NCBI RefSeq assembly: GCF_000485595.1
Contig: NW_014577936.1
Span: 4,051 to 68,050, forward strand
From: Priapulus caudatus
Taxonomy: Eukaryota; Priapulida; Priapulimorpha; Priapulimorphida; Priapulidae
Length of the DNA stretch: 64,000 nt
Direction: 5' to 3'
Below the pieces are notes generated by a model, which was given only the letters and a program-made list of their open reading frames with translations, had not been told where the DNA came from and searched no databases. Position 1 is the first letter of the stretch, and each line of letters starts with the position of its first letter. Both the position numbers and the translations under genes were made by a program. Positions 37,251 through 58,200 of this stretch are shown here, piece after piece.

Positions 37251-38197
37251 NNNNNNNNNNNNNNNNNNNNNNNNNNNNNNNNNNNNNNNNNNNNNNNNNN
37301 NNNNNNNNNNNNNNNNNNNNNNNNNNNNNNNNNNNNNNNNNNNNNNNNNNNNNNNNNNNNNNNNNNNNNNNNNNNNNNNNNNNNNNNNNNNNNNNNNNNN
37401 NNNNNNNNNNNNNNNNNNNNNNNNNNNNNNNNNNNNNNNNNNNNNNNNNNNNNNNNNNNNNNNNNNNNNNNNNNNNNNNNNNNNNNNNNNNNNNNNNNNN
37501 NNNNNNNNNNNNNNNNNNNNNNNNNNNNNNNNNNNNNNNNNNNNNNNNNNNNNNNNNNNNNNNNNNNNNNNNNNNNNNNNNNNNNNNNNNNNNNNNNNNN
37601 NNNNNNNNNNNNNNNNNNNNNNNNNNNNNNNNNNNNNNNNNNNNNNNNNNNNNNNNNNNNNNNNNNNNNNNNNNNNNNNNNNNNNNNNNNNNNNNNNNNN
37701 NNNNNNNNNNNNNNNNNNNNNNNNNNNNNNNNNNNNNNNNNNNNNNNNNNNNNNNNNNNNNNNNNNNNNNNNNNNNNNNNNNNNNNNNNNNNNNNNNNNN
37801 NNNNNNNNNNNNNNNNNNNNNNNNNNNNNNNNNNNNNNNNNNNNNNNNNNNNNNNNNNNNNNNNNNNNNNNNNNNNNNNNNNNNNNNNNNNNNNNNNNNN
37901 NNNNNNNNNNNNNNNNNNNNNNNNNNNNNNNNNNNNNNNNNNNNNNNNNNNNNNNNNNNNNNNNNNNNNNNNNNNNNNNNNNNNNNNNNNNNNNNNNNNN
38001 NNNNNNNNNNNNNNNNNNNNNNNNNNNNNNNNNNNNNNNNNNNNNNNNNNNNNNNNNNNNNNNNNNNNNNNNNNNNNNNNNNNNNNNNNNNNNNNNNNNN
38101 NNNNNNNNNNNNNNNNNNNNNNNNNNNNNNNNNNNNNNNNNNNNNNNNNNNNNNNNNNNNNNNNNNNNNNNNNNNNNNNNNNNNNNNNNNNNNNNNN
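37251..38197. other. Assembly gap (947 Ns)
   Basis: Unsequenced. Satellite enters from the left; a piece of the CCACTGATCTC miniature element and the FAXC-like promoter emerge on the right. Confidence 1.
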
Positions 38198-38224
38198 ACC
38201 GTGTGCCTGTCCTCCCCCTCATAT

Positions 38225-38498
38225 ATTATAGAGATCAGTGGTTTGCCCTTGGAATGTCCCGCTCCCCGCCAGCCAATCAGCGCTGCTTATGCAAATTAAT
38301 GCCACTATGTGAGTGGGAAAAAAAATCACGCGTCCCGCTCATAGGTCCCGCTCTATACGCTGGGCGGCGCCACCGTGCAGGCGTGGTCGTGGTTTGGTCG
38401 TGGTGTACATTCTGGTCTGTGACACGCCTTCTCTGTCGTAGTTGCACTGTTGATTATTTTGTTGTGTTTTGAGTTGTTGGTCTGCTCTGTTCGAGGTC
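38225..38498 (+). promoter_or_regulatory. Probable promoter of the FAXC-like gene
   Basis: A CCAAT box (AGCCAATCAG, 38271-38280) lies 12 bases upstream of a perfect POU octamer ATGCAAAT (38289-38296), followed by TAAT. GC-rich DNA and the start codon follow at 38499. No TATA box was seen. The left edge is a fragment of the ATTATAGAGATCAGTGG element. Confidence 0.45.
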
Positions 38499-48150
<9,652 letters not shown>

Positions 48151-48347
48151 GGTCACTGTGACAGCATAAACACACGCTGTGCATCCTGCTATATACGGAT
48201 TGTCTTGGAAGAATCGTGTCTAGATATCTCTAAATATTTCATAAGACTGATACTGTGTGCTGCTCATGTGTATACGTAGGTATACTGCTTGCATTTTCTG
48301 TCACAGATGTTAGACTTGATGTATTCGTAGTAGATTAGGTATGTTTT

Positions 48348-48520
48348 TAGCTCATCTGACATAGTCAGATGCAGCTTGTAGAATTGCATGAGCGTGCGTC
48401 CGTGCATCCGTCCGGCCGTGCGTCCGTCTGGCCGTGCGTCGTCCGTGCCGTCAACAGTTGGGGCACAATTCTAAACGGGCTCGACATACGGTCACCGATA
48501 TTCGGGACGTGCGGGAGGTA
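48348..48520. repeat. Dispersed repeat AGCTCATCTGACATAGTCAG + (GTCC)n, second copy
   Basis: Same signature as 26616, noisier. Confidence 0.75.
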
Positions 48521-49473
48521 ATCCGAAAACGAGTTGGGATGTCGAAGCTGGGGTCAAAGGTCAAGAGGTGAAAGAAGGAACATTCCCCCTTAACTTAAGG
48601 TGATAGGGAGGAATGCAGAATTGCGGCACAATCTAAACGGCTCGACCTAGGCTCGTGATAGTCAGTGTATAGCTTATGGTAGGGAAAGCCATCACGGTGC
48701 CGAAAATTGCGAGGTCAAAGTTCAGATGTGGGCCACACGGGCCAGATTTTAGACATTCTTCTGAGGACATGGTACTGACAGAAGCGCGATTGGAAAACTC
48801 TTTGTGTTCAGCGGCTGACTAGCATTTTTATGGCTTTTTTGCATAAAGGACCATGAAAGTGCTCTTTCTGCTGACATGTGAAGAGTCAAGTGATCGGATA
48901 ACTTTTTAGACCCTTCAAGGGAGGGTTAACATCATGGATTTGTTTACTGTTAGAAAGAATTTGACTGCCGTGCGTTTGCTAGTTAGAATCTATTTACATG
49001 CCTGGATCGTAATATGAGGCTACAATGTCACAGTGAAAATTTCAAAAAGCTAAATTTGGGTTGAACGAAGAGTTTTGTGCTCCTTTCAAATCGTTATAAT
49101 TTCGTTATTGGGCATTCTCGTTACTGTCAGTGTGTTAATGTAACTTAATTTATGCCACTGCCAGTTGCATGGTGGTGGCGCCTGATAGTACGGGGTGTAC
49201 GTTTTTTGCCTAGGGCGTTAATAGGTTACATCGGTGGGGCAGCTGCGTCTATTTCTAGTCCTGTAGGCTCTGTGCGTAGGCCTAAATGGATGGAGTGCTT
49301 ACCTTATTCTGTCTTGCAGAAATAGGTTGGTTGCTATACTAATACGATGGGATGCTTTATCATCTTAATACATAAGACATTCAAACATAGTCGCGCCATT
49401 CGTCGGCCAACTTTCCTACGTCTCCCAACGGACCACTTTTCTGTCGAGAAGGTTGCTGATACTATCCCAGTGT

Positions 49474-49865
49474 TCGAAATAAGGGCTATCAGGGCTGTCA
49501 CGTACTTCGTCCAATTTCCACGTAGGATCAAAGTTAGATCTGTCCGCGCTAGCTTGTCCGCAGGACAAGCAGCTTTTTAGGAGCAATTTTCACTATTTCT
49601 CTACCATCGCTGGCCGCTTGCTGACGGTTATGAAAATGCTGCCGGAGTAATGTAACCATCGGTCTGCCGCAATTCCGACATAACCATTACTCCAGTTATA
49701 AACATTGTATGTTGAGAAGTTATTTATAAATAACGTGGTACCGCTTGCTAGCCCTATTAAGAACGGTCTTGCTACGGTTAGAAACCCAATCAGGACAATC
49801 CAGTCTGATGACAATCAACATTCTGTATAGAAATCAGTGCGCACAGCCTCGGTCCGCACCGCTAC
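49474..49865. other. Gene-free DNA
   Basis: No supportable gene or recognised repeat. Two short inverted words (GTAACCATCGGTCTGCCGC and TAACCATTACTCC) give weak local symmetry. Confidence 0.4.
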
Positions 49866-50337
49866 CGCCTCGAGAAACGAGCAAATTGTAGAGAGAGAGA
49901 GTGAGGGGAGAGAGTGAGGAGAGATATAGGAGAGCGCGCGAGCAGAGAGACGAGACGAAGAGCGGAAGAGAGAGAGTGATAAGTGAGAGGGAGAGAGAGT
50001 GCGAAGAGAGAGAGAGAGCGGGAGGAGAGAGAGGAGAGAGAGAGAAGAGCAGAGGGAAGAGACGAGCGAAAGAGTGAGACAGAGAGAGAGAGAAAGAGAG
50101 AGAAGGACAAAGACAAGAAAGGCAGAGAGACAATCGAGGGAGAGTTTGAGTGTAGCTGCGACGCGAGAGAGAGAGCAAGAGAGAGACGAGAGAGAGAGAG
50201 TGATCGATCGAGAGAGGAGGAGAGAGCAGAGAGCAGAGAGTGTGATCGAGGGAAGAAGGAGCGCCGAAGGCCAAGAGAGAGCAAGAGCAGATGGAGAGCG
50301 AAAGCAGAAATACAATGAGAGAGACAACGAGGAGTAG
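49866..50337. repeat. ~470-bp GA-rich polypurine tract
   Basis: Nearly pure purines on the + strand, GAGAGAGA with GAGCGCG interruptions. Long Arg/Glu or Ser/Leu open frames on both strands are trivial. Confidence 0.9.
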
Positions 50338-50691
50338 GCAAACGCAGGCGAGGGTGAGGGTGCTCTTGAGGTTCGTTTGCCAGGAGTTAGCCAATCAGAA
50401 CACCTGCTGTCAGGTGAGCGCTGTCACTGCGGCACTTGTTCTTGTATAATTTGTAGAATCATCTGTGCTATATAATATACGTAGTTTTATGCAGTATGTT
50501 GCTAGTCATGTCTGCATCATGGCTATGTGCATTATCTATCAAGATGTGGCAGTTGGTGTTCTCGCAAAATGATGTACAATTGTCAATTAATCATAATGTT
50601 GTTCATAATGTTACGAAATAATTGTTATGGATACTGGAGTTATGTACGGTGATCATGTACAGTACGTCAGTAGTCATGTTACGGTCAATAG

Positions 50692-50932
50692 AGCTCATAG
50701 GGTCTATGTCCCCCAGGGTACTGCCAGAGCGTACCCTGGGTACAGTACGTATACCGGAACGTACCCTCTTGCTAAGCTATTTGATTGTTAGGGTTTAGCG
50801 CGTCTAGGGCAGCTCAGGCATAGGCGACTCCCTAGACTTTTAGTGGAGTAGAGCGATGTCACGGGTCCGGTATACCGGACCGTAACCAGGGTACGTTCCG
50901 GCAGTACCCTGGGGGACATAGACCCTCTCAGC
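50692..50932. mobile_element. hAT-like miniature transposon, copy 3
   Basis: Opposite orientation to copies 1 and 2, with its own 8-bp target duplication GTCAATAG (50684-50691 and 50933-50940). The independent target site proves the family is mobile and fixes the ends: AGCTCATAGGGTCTATG and its partner CATAGACCCTCTCAGC. Confidence 0.85.
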
Positions 50933-50940
50933 GTCAATAG

Positions 50941-52287
50941 GGGATACAGGTATAAATGGGAAATGCTTGACGAGATTGCACTAGTAAGGCATTAGCTTTA
51001 GCATAAGCAAAAATTATTTACTATACATGTAACATTATTATGCCTAATGTAAAATGTAATGTGTTATGTAAACGGCAAGGGCACTGCACAACAAGATATC
51101 CAAATCTTTGTGATATCCGTGGGGTGTCATTTTCCCCCGGGCGTAGATGGAGGGTGCCGCTACGTGGCAGCACTAGTCACATAGCACTTAATATTATATA
51201 CGCATGTACCAAGTATAAATTTTTTGTTAGATTTTCTAGGTGAGATAGAATATCAAGCATCAGTAAACTTAATTGGATCAGATATTATATCAGATACTAT
51301 GGCATAATAATTTGTTTATTGTAATGTGTTTTTCTTGGTAAAGATGATTATATTTTCTGAGACGTGAAATATAGCACTAATACAGATATGTATGTATCAA
51401 GTCTATACGTGTATCAAGTATAAATTTTGCATGTTAGATTTTCTAGGTGAGATCAAGCATTAGTACACATGCATTAGCGGATATGGCAAAATATAGAAGT
51501 AAAAAAACAAGTCAAGGCAAATGCTTATGTATTAAAATATCTCAAGCAATTACCCAGTACAGAAACAGAACGTACAAAATATACAATGTGTACAGACGGC
51601 ATCTGTCAAAACGTCACGTAAGTTGTGAAGGAAAACGGTGGTATTAACTAGATAAAGTTGTGTTGCCGTGTGATATAGTAATGCAGATTACATTCATACA
51701 CTAGAAAACCCACTAATTTCATACATCGACATTACTAAGTACACATTGAGAGGTTACGTGTTATATAATACATACATTGTGTACATTTCATACACTGTTT
51801 ATATATTTTTAACCGAGATATTTGGACATGGCTCAGTTCTACATGGATAGTGTGAACATCGACTACTATAACATCGACTTGTGTATATATATAACTATAC
51901 AATATATATTAGTACTGTTCACGATAACATTTCGCGATTTAAAATGTGATATAGTCAGGTAAACTAATTTTAGCATACAAAGACAATGATAATAATGCAT
52001 ATACTATGCACGTTTATGACCATTTGCTTCTGATTTCGTACATAATTACAGATTTACTATAGCCAGTGTATGGTCGTTTTCCTGCACACTAGCTCCAATA
52101 TACTATGGCCAACATCGTGGCCAGCAACCTTCTAAGAGGGAGAGTAATAGGCATGAGTGTGCATAAAGAGAAAGAGCCAAATAGGCAAAGAGAGAGAACA
52201 TTTGGTGAGGTGGAACACATCACTTGTTGCATGTGTTGTAAGGTGCTCATTGCCATCACATCGATAAAGGCAAACGTCTATTCTCTC
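50941..52287. other. Gene-free AT-rich DNA downstream of CHAF1A
   Basis: No gene seen apart from the probable 3' untranslated region of CHAF1A just left of 52288. A short repeated phrase (AAGTATAAATTTT..TTAGATTTTCTAGGTGAGAT) occurs at 51208-51245 and 51416-51453. Confidence 0.5.
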
Positions 52288-55200
52288 TCAATCCAGTACT
52301 ATACAGGTGTCACTAGTGGTGCCTGACATGCTGATCATGTGTGGAGTACCGCTCTCCTTGGGAGACTTCTGACCTAGGTCGTCTCGCAGAGATCCAGTTG
52401 GCTGCACAGCAACAGGCAACTTCATCCTGGTAAATGGCAGAATACCCATCTTCCGCTGCACTGCCAAATCAGGTGCAATTTCATTGGTTGAGGGCGGGAG
52501 AGGATGTGCTTTCGGTGACGCTGTGACGGCGCTCAACGGTGAATGACCCTCCGAGGATCTCTTCCGCACAAAGTTAAGAATACCTCTGTTCAAAACGGGC
52601 GTCCTTGGCCCCTCTGCAATAACAGACTTTAGAACCGACTCCGGCGACATGTGGCGTGTAAACTTTGCAATCGACGGCGACGGCTTTGTGAGCTTTGGCT
52701 CCTTCTTTGGGCGGCGGGTAGCCTTTGAGATGGTAAGGTGCTCCCAGTCATTGGGTAGAGACGGCTCCGGCAGGCTGTACTTCTTAAGGGCGTCTGCACT
52801 GACGTACCAGGAGGTGTACTCCGTACGCTTCTCGCGCGTCGCGATCGCGGTGATCGTTTTCTCGAGCTGCCGCTTGGAGATGGCGTACGCGAGTTCATCA
52901 GGCGTCTCGCTCGCCACCGTAGATTCCGCGCATGTCTGATCTGCCTGCGTGTTGCCCGGAGCCCCGATAGAACCGTCACTCTGCTTCTTGTCTGTCCTCA
53001 GCCTCCAGTACTCGCGGAACTCCATCACTAGCTTCTTGATGCCGTGCCTGTTGCCGTGCAGCAGCCGCACAAGATCAGGAAATGCTGGAACGTAAGTGGG
53101 AAATAAAATGGCAGATGGCAAATACTGGAAGATAGCATTTTCACTGGATAGCAAGACAAATTTACTTATGACCTTTTGCACCATTTAGTAAATATTAATA
53201 ATGTAAAATGGACCCCCCCCCCTCCCACGTCCCGACTTTCGAATCCGTACGTCGAGCCGTTTAGATTTGTGCCCAACTGTTGACGGACGCACGGCCGGAC
53301 GGACGCACGCTCATGCGATTCCACAAGCTGCATCTGACTATGTCAGATGAGCTAATAATATAGACCTACCTGTAGTGTCTTTGTTCAGCTCACATTCCGA
53401 AGAGGTCATCTCAACAGAGATGTCTTTATTTATTTGAACTTCATTATCTTCATCCGCTTCATTACCATCTGGTGTTTTGGCTCTGTCATCGCACATATTG
53501 ATGCTTGATATTTCATTCACTACTATCACGTCTTGGTCTGGTAGCGACGTTGACACCTACAACAATTATCACATGTTAATCAAAGCTGAACACCACACAT
53601 CTGAAACACACTATAGCCTTCAATAGTGCATATATCAGAATACCGGCATTCTGATGAGGTAGGTCTTGCTTGTACTAAGAGCTGTTTGAAAATTTATGAC
53701 CAGAAGCAGCTCAATAGGGCAACAAATACCCAAATGGCCATATACTTCACTTAAGGTTCCCAAGGTTATATTCTTATTGAGTACAGGCACTTCTATGATG
53801 TTTAATCAAAGATTACAGTTAATCACCTAAGCTGTTTTGAAACTGGAAGCAAGGTTATTGTGAATGTGTACCATTAAAATAAACAAACTTTTATGATACA
53901 AGAGGTTGGATTGGAGAGAGATAAAAGGAGAGCGGATCATCTTCGTCGTTACATTTTGGTGCCGTCGACAGTTCGAACCGGGTTTGCGGACATAACGCAA
54001 GATGCTACGAAAGATTCACGAGCCACGGAGCGACGGAAGAAAACTGGAGAAGAAAGAAGAAGATTGGAGAGAGATAAAAGGAGAGCGGACGAGAGAGCAA
54101 GAGAGACAGAAGAAGAGAGAGAGGGAGAGACGGGAGGACAGCATGAAATGCCGAGATGCAGGAGCAGACAGAGCAACGGAAGCCGAGAGAAGAAGCTGGA
54201 AGAAAGAAGAGAAAGATATATAATGCCGTGGTAAGTGTTGCAGTTTTCCTAGTATAGATTTCGCTGTGCTAACGCTGTTTACTGTCGCCTGACTGCTAAG
54301 TATACTGACGATATTGCCTGTGCATATCTTATATCATATATTTTGCAAACATATTTGCTCGGCGTGGAATTACAATTGAAGAGGCACACCTTCATCTGGC
54401 ACAGCCTTGCTGGTAGTCATTCTCTTGTCTGTCAGGTCTGCATCTGGACTGCTACATTCTGTCAATGTGTAGCTTGTACTCACGGGTAGAACTTCGTTGC
54501 AAATAACCTTCAGAGTAAAATTCTCACGTTTATATTGATATAGTTGTTATTTTAACCAACATCTAAGATCCAGTATGGATTAACAGACATTGCATGGATA
54601 TGTGTGATAAACTTAAATGAGACGTGTGCATTTCAGTAATAACTGACCATTTTTAAGCCATTGATCTCGGCAGTCTAACTTAATAACAGAATTATGAATG
54701 CCGATATGTGTACCCGATTGCGAACATGAGCGAAACCCTCTATTTAAAAATATAACACATGTCACTGCAAAGGAAAAGATGTGTTAAACATCTACCTTGA
54801 ACTTGAGGAGATAGTCCAGCCCAGGACTGTTGTCTGTCATTTGGTCACTCCAGTGGCAGCCAAACATGACTGGCTTTAGTTGTATGCATTTACGCTTCAT
54901 TTCAGCGTGAAATGCTTGCTGTTGGGCTTCCATACGCACCTTGTTTGCATCCGAATTCTGACAATCAAACAAAGTGAACATTGTCTTGTGAACTCTCATA
55001 AAAAAGCAGCTCGTGTAGTGCATTACGTGAAAGGAGAACATCAGAAATAGAAAAGAAGAATGCCTCTGTGTATTGAAACCATATTTCAAAACCTGATGAT
55101 CTTACCTCATCTTCTCTATCTGCTCCCTCATCATCGGAGAGATAGCCATGGGGGACAAGAAAGCCATCATCTTCATCATCATCATCCTCTTGCTCATTAT

Positions 55201-58200
55201 CATTATCATTATCATTATCATTGTCCTCCTTTATTTGACAAACAATAATCAATAAAACCGTGAAAACTACCAAAGCAATACACGAGTAAAATATCATTGA
55301 AATCACAGTAACGTATTGAATAGACATTTGTAATTCCCAACTGGTGACGAAAACAGAGGCCCATGAATGTGATCAATGTAAAACTAAGTAATAAACTAAG
55401 TCAAACAAAGTACTAATTTACACTATATGCCAAATTTCAAATATCTAAAATTGCACGTAAGCTAAAGGGCCCGCACACGGTGCGCTGTGCCGAATGTGCA
55501 CCGTGTGCGGGCTGGTTTGCGTGCGCATTCGGCGCGCGCCAAATGTGCACCGTGTGTGGGAGCCCTTACCCCTTCAGAATGATCAATGTCTTCTCCTGGT
55601 TCCTCCTCTTCCCATTCATCATCACTCTCTACGTCATAGTCAAAAAACACCTATAGAAAACGTCAATGAAATGCAGAGTATAATATCAACAATCTAACTC
55701 TGTAAAAGCTGTCTCAATTTGAATCCAAGATAGTTTTAAAATTTGCAAACTTCGCAACGAAATTTTGAGTTAGATAGTGACTGTGTAATAGAATTACATT
55801 GAAATCATTGATAATCTCATTTGTATCGCTGCTATGACAATTCTTCGGAAAATATCACAACTTTTGAGAAACTGGTAGTATAGCAACAGCATTCAAATCC
55901 TTCTTGGTGATGCAGGTACGACCGACTAATCGTAATTTTTATTAATAGTGCTTGTCAATCATAAAACAAGGTTTAATTTATTATTCTTTTCATTCATTAT
56001 AACATAAAAGACCAGGTTCCTCCACTAGCAGAGTCGACCTAATGTCTCGTTCATATTTCAATAAAATGACGTATTATAATAAGCCTTTATAAAAAACATT
56101 CTTTGACTATTGTACACTTTAGGACTACATACCAAATCAGTCTTAAAGGGATTTCTGCCACAGATTGTATTACTTTTCTTGCGCCATGTGCCATAGTAGG
56201 CTGGTCTGTAGTTCGCATAAAACTGCAATAGCTTGACCTTCATATAAGGACAGCTCTCATCCACCACCTGTCAAGAAAGTATTGGTTATGTTACAAGTAA
56301 AAATGAATGCAAATTCCAACGTAGCCTCATCAACTCGTGCATACCTTCTCATCGGCACAAAGAGTAGCAGATAGTAAATATAATTAGATTGGTATTTACT
56401 GAATTAACTAACACTGCTTTCGATCAAAAATATTTTTTACTACACACATGTATGCACACAAGCTAAGCAACAGAAATGACTTCATCTGCTTCCACTAAAA
56501 AGCACAATTGAATACTGATATATATATATAAACATGTTGGCATTCAATTTCTTTGGGTATTTCATGAGTATTTTTTTCATCTTAAATATATACGGAATAC
56601 CTGAATATCTTGAAACTGTCTAGGCCACGTCCTCTTAGAGGAACCTCTTTTCTTCAGCTTGAGATATCACGCGACCAAAGACTGATGCTAGTCTACAAAA
56701 TCCCGAGTAGCAATGTTAAATGATGTTTTTCACAAGCAATTAAGCTAGAGAATTAACACTCCTAATATGAAACAGCGTACTTCAAATGTAAAGCAAATCT
56801 TTTCTCTATCTCTGCCATTCATTCTAGAACTTTTTAGAATTGCACACAAAATTTTTCTTTGTATGCATCAACGAGAATCATAAATCAAAAACGTCAATTT
56901 TATCATTGAAACAAGGTTTTCAATCGGGTCCGGCATCTTGTGGGCATCTGACGTGCATATTGGACCTAAAATAGAGACATCTGCCATGACATTCGTGTCA
57001 TCTCAGTTATTTTTCTATATATTTTATATTTTTTTTTCTTCAACTCAACCTGTGGTGCAATCGATTTAATCACAGTTCAAATATACTCAGTGACATTTCT
57101 GCACACAGGCGAGTCTTTGGTCTTTCTTACCATCATAACGGCATGAATAAACCAGTATATAGTTTTCCCTGAAGTATTTCAAGTGAAAATGTTATAATGC
57201 TCGATCAGAAACAGATAGGGAATAAAACACGATATTCATTAAATCTTGTTTGTTTATATAGTAATCAATGGGATAATTTATTCCCAATACATGGGCTACG
57301 AATTTGAACACGGAAGACTTTGTTAATCCGCTAGATTTCAGTATTATGAAACTGAAATGAAATGAGTCATATTCTTTAATCTGCTCATTTAAACACAAAC
57401 GCTTGAATGTTATTTCACAATCTATTGCTAATTACCTTGTTATGCAAAATTATGAATTAGAATCAAATACTATCTTATTTATCACAAACTACGACACTAA
57501 ATAATACAATAACATAAATAGACATATACTGATAATCTAATAAAAAGTTCAAATAATTAGCAGATTAAGGTGGGACGATATAGATAAACTCACGATACAA
57601 CTTACAATCGTTACTATTGGTCAAATACTCAAAGATAATCTACAGCAAACTATATCCATGTAAATGATTACAAATCATAATATGGATGCTACAAAACACT
57701 GGCTTTGAACTAGCGAATTGTCTTTTGTTTCTTTTATCCTCATGAGCTATGCCAGAAAATGATGGTTTTTTGGTGAATATCCTGTGTATATGGTGAGATA
57801 TCTATGTAATCGTGAATAGTCAATAAGCATCGATTACTGTATCACAGGTTGTATATGATACTGTAATATAAATAGATCGTCCGTCACCCTATAAGGGATA
57901 GAAACTTAACATTTTAGCAGTCGCTTACGCCTTATGAAGTTTTTGGGGCCAGAACTTGATCAGGGCCAACTATTTTCATCATCTTGTACAGTTGTATACA
58001 AGTATATTACAATTTATTAAACATGCTAATGTCAGGTAAAAAAAGAACAAAACTTTTCAAAGATATTTATTTTTAAACTTAACTCAATATTTTAAAACTC
58101 AACACTAATTGAAATGATACATTGTTAAAAATATTAAGTATGTTCATTATGCACGTGAAATAAAAATTTATAATAGGGATTACTATAATCGTGAATCCTC

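Noticed and set aside
37176-38299. Two ~350-codon frames across the N gap
   Set aside because: They consist of unknown bases.
38203-38472. An 89-codon frame upstream of the FAXC-like gene
   Set aside because: It overlaps the CCAAT/octamer promoter block and shows no recognisable protein.
49815-50394. Ser/Leu-rich membrane-like and Arg/Glu-rich frames
   Set aside because: Products of a GA/CT tract; similar frames occur in all phases.
53893-54234. Arg/Glu-rich frame on the + strand inside CHAF1A
   Set aside because: GA-rich intronic low complexity with an internal direct repeat.
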